From: Salisapilia sapeloensis
Lineage: Eukaryota > Oomycota > Peronosporomycetes > Peronosporales > Salisapiliaceae
Length of the DNA stretch: 56,880 nt
Direction: 5' to 3'
Assembly (NCBI GenBank): GCA_023334545.1
Contig: JAADVB010000110.1
Location: 1-56,880, forward strand
Below the pieces are notes generated by a model that was not told the origin of the DNA, did no database searches, and saw only the letters and a program-made list of their open reading frames with translations. A program made the position numbers and the translations under genes. Positions 29,688-39,442 of the stretch are shown in pieces; position 1 is the stretch's first letter; every line of letters begins with the position of its first letter.

Positions 29688-31265
29688 ATGGAGGCCCATC
29701 TAATACGCCGTCGTAGCATCCTCGTTGCACTAAAGCAAGAAACCGAAGTCTCACCACAAAACGAACGAAAGAACTCTAATCTGACGTCTCGAGATGGTCT
29801 TTCGAATACACCTGGTAGAACAAATCAACGCAGTGATAGTTTAACGTCCCATCGCCGATCGACAGCGAAATCATCCCGAGTTTCTGTCTTGCCTGTGATT
29901 CTTACTGCACCCTTCAATGATGTCGATGAGGAGGAAAGCACTTGTCGTACGGACAGGAGTGACGAGGTTGCCAAGTCTTCTCGTCATGATGCCAAAGGGA
30001 CGACAGCAAGTATCATTGAGCAGACAGACATATTCCCGCCATGGCTACAAGATCGCAAGGATTTCCAAGTATTCTTTCCTCAATACGCTAAAATAGCTAT
30101 ACCTCATGATGAGTTATTGCGAAGTGCAGTACAGAAGAAGCCACACGAACGGAATATCGTGGAGCTCCAATCCCTCGCTCGTTGGATCATGAAAATTCCT
30201 TCGATGACAGCGTTTCTCGATCTAAACCAAGCTCTAGAAATTGCTAAATCTGCCCAGTACGAAGCTTTTGCTCCATCTAGCTATGTCTTTAGGACTGGTG
30301 ATCCAGGAGACGCGTGCTACCTCATTCTTCGAGGCGAAGTTAATGTGCTTATCGATGACGAAAAGATAGCTAGTGTTGGCAAGAATAACGCATTTGGTGA
30401 TATCGCTTTACAACTTGAGAATGCGACTCGAGGTGCAGACGTACAGGTGACCGAAGTACCTTTAAGTGTCTATGATGCAAGGCTCGGGTGTATGCCTGGA
30501 GTGGAATTGTTGAAAATTACAGCAGAGGATTACCACAAGACTTTGGCAAGGAGTCAAACGAAGCGAAAGAAAAGTCTGATCTCGTGGTTGCATAATGAAG
30601 TCGACATCTTTCGAGATTGTGTCGAAAGCAAACTACATTATTATGAGCTCGTGTCGATTGATGTCAATCTCAAGCAAAACGACATTATCTTTCGCCAAAA
30701 TGATAAAGTCGGAGCGCTCTACGTTATCCGTAAAGGTTCCGTTCGATTTGAAGTGGATGTGAAGTATGAGCGACGCCATCGGTGGCCTAGTGGAAAGCGT
30801 GAATGGAGAGGACAGGTGCATGTATCAACGATACAGACACCATTTCATATAGAGCATGCAGGAAGTTTTTTTGGATATGAAATGTTTATCGGGGATGACT
30901 TGAATCGGCAGTTTACAGCCATTGCAGCTTCACCGACTGTCGAGCTAGTGGCATTGAATCGAGTAGACTGCTTTTCGCCGTATTTCTCATTCACCCCCCG
31001 GGCGATATCTAGAATAGCTCGTGCAAATGCTCGCTGCAATACTTTAGCGCGTCAGTGTATGGAGAAAAAGATGAAAGATCTTCATCAGGAAGACACGAAC
31101 ACGAAAACATTCAGGCTTGGAAGACCGGCACTGGAAGCTCTATCGGTAGAGCCTCGCTTCCCACGTACGAAGGAGCCTGTCCAGTTACAATTTCCACGCA
31201 TCAAAGCAACTGACTGGGAAGCCCCAAACGAAACTGTACGCGCTTTCCAACTAGCCTGTCCATAG
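29688..31265 (+). CDS. Protein with two cyclic-nucleotide-binding domains
   Basis: Intronless, 525 aa. A Ser/Arg-rich N-terminus (about 1-110) is followed by an acidic linker and CNB domain A (about 185-290) with FRTGDPGDACYLILRGEVNV and the phosphate-cassette-like FGDIALQLENATRGADV. CNB domain B (about 315-450) contains NDIIFRQNDKVGALYVIRKGSVRFEV but lacks a clear FGE...R cassette, reading FFGYEMF...NRQFTA. No kinase or channel segment is present. This looks like a PKA-regulatory-subunit-type or stand-alone cAMP/cGMP sensor. There is no recognisable dimerisation region or pseudosubstrate site (RRxS/A), so a PKA R role is not secure. Confidence 0.82.
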   Translation: MEAHLIRRRSILVALKQETEVSPQNERKNSNLTSRDGLSNTPGRTNQRSDSLTSHRRSTAKSSRVSVLPVILTAPFNDVDEEESTCRTDRSDEVAKSSRHDAKGTTASIIEQTDIFPPWLQDRKDFQVFFPQYAKIAIPHDELLRSAVQKKPHERNIVELQSLARWIMKIPSMTAFLDLNQALEIAKSAQYEAFAPSSYVFRTGDPGDACYLILRGEVNVLIDDEKIASVGKNNAFGDIALQLENATRGADVQVTEVPLSVYDARLGCMPGVELLKITAEDYHKTLARSQTKRKKSLISWLHNEVDIFRDCVESKLHYYELVSIDVNLKQNDIIFRQNDKVGALYVIRKGSVRFEVDVKYERRHRWPSGKREWRGQVHVSTIQTPFHIEHAGSFFGYEMFIGDDLNRQFTAIAASPTVELVALNRVDCFSPYFSFTPRAISRIARANARCNTLARQCMEKKMKDLHQEDTNTKTFRLGRPALEALSVEPRFPRTKEPVQLQFPRIKATDWEAPNETVRAFQLACP

Positions 31266-31644
31266 CAGTAGTTTTTTCCTTGATACTCCTCGTCTTTTTG
31301 ACAATATGAAGTTTATTAGATTTTATAAAGTATCTATCTTTTTACATTCATGTCGTCATAGTAGAAGATATATTTCCATCGACATTTCTATTCCTTTTAC
31401 TCGTATCAACATTTGCTTGATTGTCTAGCCATCCATGTACACTTTATGGGTGCAAATACTCGTCTATGCCTATGAAAGAGTCAGGTATGGCTAGAAAACC
31501 TTCACTCTATCTTGTTATGAGTGTTGGTCTTTGACGACGACTCGCCAGGCATGAAATGGGTGCAAAAAGGGCGGCGAGCGTCACCGCAAGGAAGCTTTCC
31601 ATAACGCAATTTCCCGTCGACCGGATCCACTCCACTCGTTTCTA
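31266..31644. other. Promoter region of the bZIP gene
   Basis: 379 nt without a gene. It holds an AT-rich 3' part of the upstream gene and the presumed bZIP promoter. A near-repeat, ATGGGTGCAAA, occurs at about 31446 and again at about 31556. No oomycete Inr/FPR match was found. Confidence 0.4.
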
Positions 31645-32274
31645 ATGACCTCTACCTCAACTTTTCTTGAATCTCAGACGCGATATTCGTCAGAAGCAAT
31701 GGCGCAAGCGGTGGAGCAATTGTTAGGTGGGAATCCTATCACGACGTCGAATAACGACGAGGTTGAGACGACCGGCAAAGGTAGTGTACCACGCCGCCGT
31801 CGAAAACGCACAGCGATCGAATTGCCAGCAGAGGCCGAAAGTCAAATGGACGAACGCGAGGTCAAACGTGTGAAAAACCGTATTGCTGCTGCGAGAGCGC
31901 GGGAACGTACTCAGCAGCGTGTGCAAGATCTGGAGAGCATGGTCCGCAAGTTGTGGGGAAGAGTGCAATATCTCGAGACCCAATTGGGTTATTCCGATAA
32001 TACTCGGGACGATCAAAGTAGCAAGGAGTGGGAGATGCCATCTATCAAGCACTTGGTAGCTAGTCTCGAAGGGCTAGTGGATCCACCGAGGTCTCCCGTG
32101 ACATCCAATGGTGGTGAATCTCCAGTTCCACATGAAAGCGGGAATCCACTCTGGACAACGGATGACGATGACTACTCGTCTCCTCAAGTCCTGGCAGCGT
32201 ATGAAAAGTTAGAAGCGCAAGAAACGTCTTTGGACATGAGTCAATTAGCCATGATGTTCCCAAGCGCAAGTTAA
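31645..32274 (+). CDS. bZIP transcription factor
   Basis: Intronless, 209 aa. The basic region EREVKRVKNRIAAARARERT (about 70-90) shows the usual N-x7-R spacing (N78 to R86) with alanines in between, and the leucine zipper follows (L96, L103, L110 and neighbours). A basic patch PRRRRKRT before it may act as nuclear signal. The C-terminal half is acidic and Ser/Pro-rich, a likely activation region. Many oomycete bZIPs replace the Asn with Cys; this one has the canonical Asn. Target genes unknown. Confidence 0.9.
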   Translation: MTSTSTFLESQTRYSSEAMAQAVEQLLGGNPITTSNNDEVETTGKGSVPRRRRKRTAIELPAEAESQMDEREVKRVKNRIAAARARERTQQRVQDLESMVRKLWGRVQYLETQLGYSDNTRDDQSSKEWEMPSIKHLVASLEGLVDPPRSPVTSNGGESPVPHESGNPLWTTDDDDYSSPQVLAAYEKLEAQETSLDMSQLAMMFPSAS

Positions 32275-32573
32275 TAGAGCACACACCAGAGACTCCATTA
32301 TAATAAATACAAGAAAAAGTTGATATAATGACGTCTCCACCTTTTCATTCCTCTCTTTTTATCCGAAAAGTGTTCCATTTACATCCACTACCTGAAAAAA
32401 GAGAATTCTCCGACTGAAGAAAGAAAAGAACGAGATATCCTTCTTAGAAGTCAACTACATTTGACTTGGTATTAGTATGCTTCTGGATACCAATCTCCAC
32501 CCAAATCAAACGGAAGAAAAAGAAATTGGCAGAAGGTAATTTGCAAGCTAGAGCACAAGCGAGACGATACGAC

Positions 32574-35500
32574 ATGGTAAAGAAGAAAGCAGATAGTGAA
32601 GATATCGATGGGTATGTCGTCGTTAAGAAAGATGACGTTGTCATGGACGACACAGCTGCAAGTAAGAGCAATGCGGGGGAAGAGGCCAAGGCTACTGCTG
32701 CAACGGAAGAAAAGAACACAAGTGCGGGTGAAGTAGGAGAATCTACTAAGCCAAAGAAGTCTAGGCCACGACGCAAGTCCAAGAAGACTGGAGCATCAGG
32801 TGCTGTGGATGGAGAGGTGGAAGCAGCTCCGGAGGATCAAGCTGCATCTTTAAAGACAAGGAAAGATAATAAAGAAGCGGAAGTAAAGGAAGAAGAGAAA
32901 GCGCCTGCTACAAGTTCAAAGAAGTCGAAGCGGAAGAAGAAGCCAAGTGTGGCGCCCGAGTCTATTCCAGACGAAGACGCGCGGTTTATTGATGCTGGAA
33001 ACCCGAATCATGCGCCTCCACCAAGTGCAGAATCGAAAAAAGAGACGACGAGTGCCACCAAGCACGAGCCGAAACCAAAGGAGAGCAAAGCGGAAGGTAA
33101 AGGCAAGGAAAAGAAACAAGCGGTGAAGGATCAACAGAAGCAGAAGAAGGCAGAGAAGGATGCCAAGAGAAGGAAGGAACATCAGAAAAAACAAGAAGCG
33201 AAGAAGGATCAAGAGATGATGGAAGAAAAGAAAGCAAGGGAAAAAGGAAGCAAGTCACGTGGTCGATCCAAGGAAGAAAAGATCGAGTATGAAGAGTATC
33301 GGGAACGTGACCAAGTGTTACGATCGCTAGAGACTGGAGATTTAGTCCAGGGAAAGCTACGTATCAATGCGCAAGTCAGGTCGGAAGACGCGTATGTGAC
33401 TGTGAACGGTCTATCGATCGACGTCTACATCAAAGGTATGCGACTGCGGAATCGAGCGATGAACGGAGACCTCGTCGCGGTCGAACTTCTCGATCGAAAG
33501 GACTGGCCGATTGTCAGGAGCACTGCGCCTAAAGACAATAAGGAGTCTACATCAGCAGGTTCTAATGACTCCAGTGTTTCCAAGGCACTATGGAGACCGG
33601 ATGTGGATATTGCCAAACGTCTAGGGACGAGTGCCAAGTCGACGGACGATAGTTTCAAGAAGAAACTTCGAGAAATTGATGCCTTTGCGAGTAAGGAGGG
33701 GAAGAGGCCAGTGGGGAAAGTCGTGGCGATCGTGACGCCAGGTAATACGCTCGGGTATGTTGGTAACTTGGAACCAAAGAGCCCTCTTAAAAACGACAAG
33801 GAGTCTCTACCGACAGATGACGACTATGCGTTCTTCAACGCACATGACAATCGTCTACCTCGACGCATTCGTATCCCACGTCTTCAACTCCCGGATGCAT
33901 TCGTCAAGAGTCCTCAAAAGTATGCAAGGAATATGCTGTGCTTTTGTCGTATCAAGTCTTGGAGTGTGAACCACATGAGCCCCATGGGAGAGTTTGTCAA
34001 GACGATCGGAGAGTTCACTGGCATCGAGTCTGGTATCTCTGCTGCCTTGACGAGACAAGGGCTGATGGACCACACGCTAGAGTTTCGTCAAGAGATTCAG
34101 AACAGTCTCGCTGCACGCTTTGGTAACGACTGGGTAGTCGATGAAGAAGAGTGTAAGTCAAGGCGAGACTTTCGAACGTCTGTCAAGATCTTTAGTATCG
34201 ATCCTGCAAGTGCGCGTGACTTGGATGATGCACTGCACATTCGTCCATTGAACTCTGCCGAGACGCAGTTTGAAGTCGGAGTGCACATTGCTGACGTGAC
34301 GCACTTTGTCTCGCCTGGTTCATCGCTTGATGAAGAAGCAAAGAAGCGCGCGACGAGTGTATATCTACCGAATCGAGTACTTCCGATGCTGCCTCGACTA
34401 CTCTGTGAACGCCTTTGTTCACTCCAACCGGATGTCGATAGGTATGCTTTCTCTGTCGTGTGGCATATGAATAAGGATGGGACGCTCGTAGAGGGTACGG
34501 CGCCATGGTTTGGCAAGTCGGTCATTCGATCTTGCTGCAAATTGGACTATGACTCGGCGCAGATGATGCTCGATGGACGTGTGACGCCAGATAAAATGGA
34601 CTCGTGGGACGTTGAAAGGAGGACGTCGGACCCTGCGACGGATCTGGAAGTGATTAAAGGAGTACGTAGACTCGGTCGAGTGGCGCGAGGGAGGCGAGAC
34701 ATGAGGTTCAAGGCTGGTGCATTAAGTCTGAACGATGTGAAGCTGACATTCCGACTGGATGATAAAGGCAATCCCGTATCGTTCGGAACGTACGAGATCA
34801 AGGAGAGTAACAATTTGATTGAAGAGTTCATGCTGTGTGCCAACTACCTCGTGGCCCAGCGTCTGCTCAAGGCTGTGGGTTCTGCTGCTTTCTTACGCAA
34901 CCATCAGCCACCGCTGGAGAGGGGTATGGACCAAGTTATCACATTACTTGGCGAGAACGGGATTGACATTGATGAGTCGAGTACGAGGACACTGACGACT
35001 TCTTTGGAGAGAGTGAGGGAGAAGCAAGGGGAAGATACGTTTGCTATTGTCCAATCGATGCTGACGAGGCCGATGAAGCCAGCAGAGTACCTTGTCGCAG
35101 GAGACGTAAATTCCCCCGAGACACTACGTCACTACGCTTTAAACATTCCTTATTATACTCATTTTACATCTCCAATCCGTCGATATGCAGATGTCGTCGT
35201 CCATCGTCTCCTTCAGTCGAGTCTGATGGAAGAAGAAGTAGGAGATAGTCCAAGCGATCTTACCGACGTTGCCAAGAATTGTAACGACAAGAATCGTGCT
35301 TCGAAGGATGCCGAGACAGCGTGCGATGAAGTCTTCCTAAGTGCTTACATTCGTCAGCATGGGGATTTACAAGTGACTGGTGCTGTTGTCGGCGTTGGTC
35401 AACAGAGCTTTACGTTGTACATGATGGAAGTCGGATTAGAACGTCGTATTCAAGTCAAGGACTTAGGGATTTCGAAGAAAAAGTGGGATGAAGATGAAAA

Positions 35501-35687
35501 GAAATTGACTTTGACTTGGATGAAGAAGAAGGGAAAGAACCGCAAATCGAAAGAAGAGGATGAAGAGTCGAGGGAAGTGACGGTAGACGTTGCGTTCTTT
35601 GTCAAGTTACGCGTTCGGATGACTGTGACGAAGAAGATGCCGCTTGCACTGAGATTCGTCTTGGAAGACGAACAGGATTTGGTCTAA
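32574..35687 (+). CDS. DIS3L2-like 3'-5' exoribonuclease (RNB family)
   Basis: Intronless from the first in-frame ATG, 1037 aa; the frame is open 36 codons further up (ending IKRKKKKLAEGN...) without Met, so an upstream exon is possible. The first 250 residues are Lys/Glu/Ala-rich and disordered. Cold-shock-type beta domains follow, then the RNB domain with the metal-binding motif DPASARDLDDAL (D543 to D552), VHIADVTHFV, LPMLPRLLCERLCSL and YTHFTSPIRRYADVVVHRLL. An S1-like end closes the protein. There is no PIN domain, which together with MLPRLLCE favours DIS3L2 (cytoplasmic decay of uridylated RNA) over exosome DIS3. Confidence 0.9.
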   Translation: MVKKKADSEDIDGYVVVKKDDVVMDDTAASKSNAGEEAKATAATEEKNTSAGEVGESTKPKKSRPRRKSKKTGASGAVDGEVEAAPEDQAASLKTRKDNKEAEVKEEEKAPATSSKKSKRKKKPSVAPESIPDEDARFIDAGNPNHAPPPSAESKKETTSATKHEPKPKESKAEGKGKEKKQAVKDQQKQKKAEKDAKRRKEHQKKQEAKKDQEMMEEKKAREKGSKSRGRSKEEKIEYEEYRERDQVLRSLETGDLVQGKLRINAQVRSEDAYVTVNGLSIDVYIKGMRLRNRAMNGDLVAVELLDRKDWPIVRSTAPKDNKESTSAGSNDSSVSKALWRPDVDIAKRLGTSAKSTDDSFKKKLREIDAFASKEGKRPVGKVVAIVTPGNTLGYVGNLEPKSPLKNDKESLPTDDDYAFFNAHDNRLPRRIRIPRLQLPDAFVKSPQKYARNMLCFCRIKSWSVNHMSPMGEFVKTIGEFTGIESGISAALTRQGLMDHTLEFRQEIQNSLAARFGNDWVVDEEECKSRRDFRTSVKIFSIDPASARDLDDALHIRPLNSAETQFEVGVHIADVTHFVSPGSSLDEEAKKRATSVYLPNRVLPMLPRLLCERLCSLQPDVDRYAFSVVWHMNKDGTLVEGTAPWFGKSVIRSCCKLDYDSAQMMLDGRVTPDKMDSWDVERRTSDPATDLEVIKGVRRLGRVARGRRDMRFKAGALSLNDVKLTFRLDDKGNPVSFGTYEIKESNNLIEEFMLCANYLVAQRLLKAVGSAAFLRNHQPPLERGMDQVITLLGENGIDIDESSTRTLTTSLERVREKQGEDTFAIVQSMLTRPMKPAEYLVAGDVNSPETLRHYALNIPYYTHFTSPIRRYADVVVHRLLQSSLMEEEVGDSPSDLTDVAKNCNDKNRASKDAETACDEVFLSAYIRQHGDLQVTGAVVGVGQQSFTLYMMEVGLERRIQVKDLGISKKKWDEDEKKLTLTWMKKKGKNRKSKEEDEESREVTVDVAFFVKLRVRMTVTKKMPLALRFVLEDEQDLV

Positions 35688-35735
35688 AGAGCAAGCAACC
35701 GTTTTTCTTTCGCATTCTTTTCTTTACGTAGTGCA

Positions 35736-37148
35736 CTAACGGAATTGTGATTTGAGCACAAGCATACGTCCATCGATGGCATCTTCCTCGACGTCGCAGA
35801 TCGTACGCAAGATGTCTCGTAGCAGTTTCTTGTTCTCTTCTGTCGTCAATTGTTTCCTGAGTTTCTTGAGCAAATCTCTCGTCCGCATGCGACCACCAAA
35901 GCGCATCAACTCTTGCTGGACACCAGCTTCCGTCAGTCTCGGGCCGTTCGAACTGGCAGCAGCATTCGCAGCATTCTTCGCCTGCTTATCTTCCTTTGCC
36001 TTGCCATTCGCATCTCCCTCTGCCTTCCGTTTTACTCCGACGATCTTTTGCGTCTCAGGCTTAGCTTCCTTCGTCTCCACTTGCTTCCCATTCGCTTCTT
36101 CCGTCGGATTCGCATTCTCCGTAGTCGCTTCACTCGTCTTGCCGACTGCATTCCCAACTGAGATGATGTTGCCACCTAAATCGCGCTTGAGTGTCGCCAT
36201 GTCCTCGGCAGAGTACTCTTCATCCTCATCCTCATTCTCGTCCGCTTCCTTCCCGTTGCTCTCCGGCATGTTCGAGTTCCAATCCTTCTTGAGCAGATCC
36301 TTCATGGCTTGTCCAGCCTCTGTCAAGTTCCCCCCGGTCGTTCCGTCCCCATCTAACTCATCTTCGTCATCTTCCGAGTCGACATTCGCATCCGCTTGCT
36401 GCGTCTCGACACCCATCTCTTCATCATCGTCAAAGACTTCCTCAAAGTCTCCTCCATTCTCCCCCGTCGCATCGTCCCCACCTGCAGGTTTCGACCGACG
36501 AGCAGGACGACGCGCACGTCCTTCACTCACAGAGAAGACATCTTCATTCGTACCTGTCTTCTTCCCACCAGACGCACCCACAGCTCCTGTACGCAGTCGC
36601 GGACCGGCAGATACGGCTTCTCCCGATGGATCAGCCTTAGTATCATCACCAGCGAGCTTGTGCTTCATTAACCATCGCTCGACAGCTCGCTTCTTCTCGT
36701 TGTTTAACTCCTCTGCTTCTTCGTATGTTAGTGTACGGTAGTTGAGAGGCTTCTTAAACCGGAACCATTGCTCCACCGGGATCGCACTAAACTCTCGTGT
36801 CTGTGGATCACGCACGAGAAGCATGTAAGTGGATGCTTGACCACCTTCAAAGGTACCCTGGAACTTGGTGCATTCGTCCTTGTCCTCGATGATCCAGCCG
36901 GCTGTACGGTTCTTCTTGCGACGACGACGACGCTTCTTTTGGAAAGCACCGGTCTCTTCGCCTTCTTCTTCTTCGTCCGAAGAGTGTACACGCTCAGGCT
37001 CACGGTACATCATCACCGGCTGGTGGCTTTTGCGTAGGTTCGGGAGCTGCGGCGTGTCGAAACGAGCGACGTTGTAGCGCTTGATCGACGGCGTCGCACG
37101 CAAGACCATCGTCTCCTGATCATCGTCGCTTGCTGCCTTGGAGCTCAT
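35736..37148 (-). CDS. Transcription initiation factor TFIIF subunit alpha
   Basis: Intronless, 470 aa. The N-terminal region (about 20-165) has the RAP74 features MVLRATPSIKRYNVARF, AGWIIEDKDECTKFQGTFEGGQAS and WFRFKKPLNYRTLTYEEAEE. The middle is a long acidic, low-complexity stretch. The C-terminus (about 400-470) is the winged helix LTEAGVQQELMRFGGRMRTRDLLKKL. The protein pairs with RAP30 and helps RNA polymerase II enter and leave the promoter. Because of its repetitive Glu/Asp/Lys codons, the opposite strand shows a 329-codon open frame, which I treat as an antisense shadow. Confidence 0.93.
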   Translation of the reverse strand: MSSKAASDDDQETMVLRATPSIKRYNVARFDTPQLPNLRKSHQPVMMYREPERVHSSDEEEEGEETGAFQKKRRRRRKKNRTAGWIIEDKDECTKFQGTFEGGQASTYMLLVRDPQTREFSAIPVEQWFRFKKPLNYRTLTYEEAEELNNEKKRAVERWLMKHKLAGDDTKADPSGEAVSAGPRLRTGAVGASGGKKTGTNEDVFSVSEGRARRPARRSKPAGGDDATGENGGDFEEVFDDDEEMGVETQQADANVDSEDDEDELDGDGTTGGNLTEAGQAMKDLLKKDWNSNMPESNGKEADENEDEDEEYSAEDMATLKRDLGGNIISVGNAVGKTSEATTENANPTEEANGKQVETKEAKPETQKIVGVKRKAEGDANGKAKEDKQAKNAANAAASSNGPRLTEAGVQQELMRFGGRMRTRDLLKKLRKQLTTEENKKLLRDILRTICDVEEDAIDGRMLVLKSQFR

Positions 37149-37221
37149 GATTCCTATCGAGTTTATTGTTCAGACTTAAATTTTGTATGTATGGGTTTCG
37201 TTCACATGTACCGGTACTGAG

Positions 37222-37539
37222 ATGGTACATGTCCAGAAGTTACGGTACAGGTTCGAGATGACCAAACGATATTGGAAGTGGATGAGTACTATGCGTTGTT
37301 ATGAAAAGCCAGGAATCGCATGCACGGTAAAAAGTAGAGTGAGAAGTAAATGCCGTATAAATGGTGTTGTGCGCTTAATTTGGTGTAGAGAAGATCGAGT
37401 AAAGCTTTGTAGAGCGTTCTATAGACACTTGGATTCCAGCGGTTCATGTGATGACAATACTAGTCGTTCAAGTGGATTTAGCAAGCCTATCATGGAAGTT
37501 GAGACGAATGGTCATTCACGTGGATCAGATACTGCATAA
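37222..37539 (+). CDS. Hypothetical 105-aa protein, doubtful
   Basis: An ATG-started frame in the gap between TFIIF-alpha (divergent) and the 37757 gene (convergent). The product is Arg/Lys- and Cys-rich, with no signal peptide or motif recognised. It could be a real small gene, an exon of one, or chance. The stretch 37540-37756 after it is empty. Confidence 0.25.
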   Translation: MVHVQKLRYRFEMTKRYWKWMSTMRCYEKPGIACTVKSRVRSKCRINGVVRLIWCREDRVKLCRAFYRHLDSSGSCDDNTSRSSGFSKPIMEVETNGHSRGSDTA

Positions 37540-37756
37540 CGTAACTTTTTGGGAATGTAAAATAGCTACGATGATCGCCTAAAAGACCGACAGACACGCG
37601 AATGAAGCGTTACAGTGAACTTGACACAGTTCAAGATACTTCCACGAAAAGCAGAGCTGTGAAGTCTATCCGTGGCACGCTTAAATATACATAGGTTCTC
37701 ATCTATATAGCACGTTGTTCCAAACTAAGGCCTTTGCACGGACAATCCTGTCGTTA

Positions 37757-39331
37757 CTACTTAGTTTCCAAGTAACTCTTCTCTTCAGGCGTGCTAGTTG
37801 GAAGACTGCCTAATATCGTCAAAAGTTTAAAAGCTTGATGTAAAATTAATGAAAGTAGTAAAAGGGAGGACGTACTGACAGCAACTCGATTCGCTGCTTT
37901 GGGCTTAAGCACTCGGAACGACGAGCGGAAGGAAGAGCCTAGGCCAGGAAAATGTCCAAGCATTTTTTGCCGAGCTCCAGTTTTCGTCATAGGTTGTAGT
38001 TTTGCTGATGTGAGCCAGTGTTGCAATGCATCAGCCAGACGATCGAAAGCGCTGCAGGATGATAAATCCATCTTCAATGATGAGAGACTTGTATTGGCAT
38101 ACAGCTCTGGATATGATGTGAAGACGTTCAAAAGCTTTGCCTGGTTCGTTGGAGCCTCTTCTGATACAGAGCTTTTAGCAACACTTTGATCATATACATC
38201 AACTGGAAGCTTAGCATTGTATGCAGTCTCTGTATCAACTGCCCACATTTTAATTTCATCGAATCCTCGATCGCATTGTATCGCGAACACTTCGTTCATC
38301 TTTTCGTTCGTCGTAAGTACTTGATCAATTGCAACTTCTAAGCAGCAATGAAAAATTTGTGGAAACAAAGAGGTTGACGGGACCGATGGTGGTTCTGCAA
38401 GACAAGTGCTGATGGGTGTAAGCACCTGCGATAAGATCCTCCTAACCATTTCACCTGCATCTATTGCACTTGTCGTTCTCCATGCAGTAACAATGGAGCT
38501 TCGTTTAGCAGGCTGTAGAGACGTACAAATGCGCAGTATTTCTCTCCGGACAGATTTTAAAATGCTTCCTTCGATCTCCTCGTATAATCTTTGGTATGGT
38601 GCCAGATATTCGTCTATCACATTCAACGCTTCTATAGCCACTAACGCATTTGTTTCGCTACCGTGAGGCACGCTTTCTCGACCTCTTTCCGGTAGCTGGG
38701 AAGTTGGCTTGAGAAGAGTGGTGCATTCGGTCAAACCTGTGATAATCGTATAAAAAACGGCGTGAAGAGCGACTCGGCAGTTAACTGTGATATGCTCTTT
38801 GCTTCCATCATTTTCGCTAGCTTCTTGCATCTTTTTCGACTCGGCAGTCCACAGCGCTTTGCTTTTGAGTGCAAAGTTAAGAAATTTTCGCGCCAAAGGT
38901 TCAAACGAAGTGATAAGCATCGACAACAATAAGATGTTATTGGCGTCTTCTTTTGCTTGCTTTAAAAGTGAGTTAAGCAGACAACAAATCTTGGTATCGA
39001 TACCTTTTATCGACTCGCCCTCCTGTGCATTCAAGCCACTGCAGCGTGACAGTTCATGTACATCTGCATAGACGTTGGAAACTTGGCCATAGTAATACGC
39101 AACTTTTGTTGCAGTGTCCATGGAAAGCCCACTCTTATCGAAATCATCTGTAGGCTCGACGTTTTGACTAGTAAGTGTACTGACATGATTTGAAGACCCG
39201 GTTACCTTGAGAGGCAACCATGATTCATGACAGAATTTGCATCGGCAATCTGACTGATTATCATCAGCCATTCCTTCAGGATGAGGAGTTTGATCAGTGC
39301 CATGAATAGTACAAGAGTCATTCGGTTTCAT
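37757..39331 (-). CDS. Large helical protein, unknown (possibly CCDC142-like)
   Basis: 524 aa from ATG at 39331; the frame is open 21 codons further without ATG, and another Met lies 20 codons downstream. The N-terminus has a CxCxxC cluster (CRCKFC). The rest is alpha-helical, without clear coiled coils. The region LEVAIDQVLTTNEKMNEVFAIQCDRGFDEIKMW (about 350-385) loosely recalls the C-terminal helices of CCDC142 or vesicle-tether subunits. At 37834-37875 a 42-nt stretch (GTACGT ... TCAAG) is flanked by splice-like signals in a multiple of three, so the hydrophobic patch it encodes may be an intron. It starts 111 nt from the kinesin ATG on the other strand. Confidence 0.65.
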   Translation of the reverse strand: MKPNDSCTIHGTDQTPHPEGMADDNQSDCRCKFCHESWLPLKVTGSSNHVSTLTSQNVEPTDDFDKSGLSMDTATKVAYYYGQVSNVYADVHELSRCSGLNAQEGESIKGIDTKICCLLNSLLKQAKEDANNILLLSMLITSFEPLARKFLNFALKSKALWTAESKKMQEASENDGSKEHITVNCRVALHAVFYTIITGLTECTTLLKPTSQLPERGRESVPHGSETNALVAIEALNVIDEYLAPYQRLYEEIEGSILKSVRREILRICTSLQPAKRSSIVTAWRTTSAIDAGEMVRRILSQVLTPISTCLAEPPSVPSTSLFPQIFHCCLEVAIDQVLTTNEKMNEVFAIQCDRGFDEIKMWAVDTETAYNAKLPVDVYDQSVAKSSVSEEAPTNQAKLLNVFTSYPELYANTSLSSLKMDLSSCSAFDRLADALQHWLTSAKLQPMTKTGARQKMLGHFPGLGSSFRSSFRVLKPKAANRVAVSTSSLLLLSLILHQAFKLLTILGSLPTSTPEEKSYLETK

Positions 39332-39442
39332 CGATGGATAAGTATGGACCTGGATCGTTCTACTCCAATTTGTCTGAAACGACCAAAAAGGCACTCTACA
39401 TTAAGAAACAGTACAAGCAGAAACGGTGGAAGCTCAAGAGCG

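Noticed and set aside
35752-36741. 329-codon plus-strand ORF rich in Ser, Phe and Ala
   Set aside because: It is the exact antisense of the acidic, repetitive middle of TFIIF-alpha. Repeated GAA/GAG/GAT/AAG codons leave the opposite strand free of stops; the protein has no motif and no promoter.
39332-39394. N-terminal extension of the 37757 gene
   Set aside because: No ATG; begins with GTG and runs into the kinesin 5' region.
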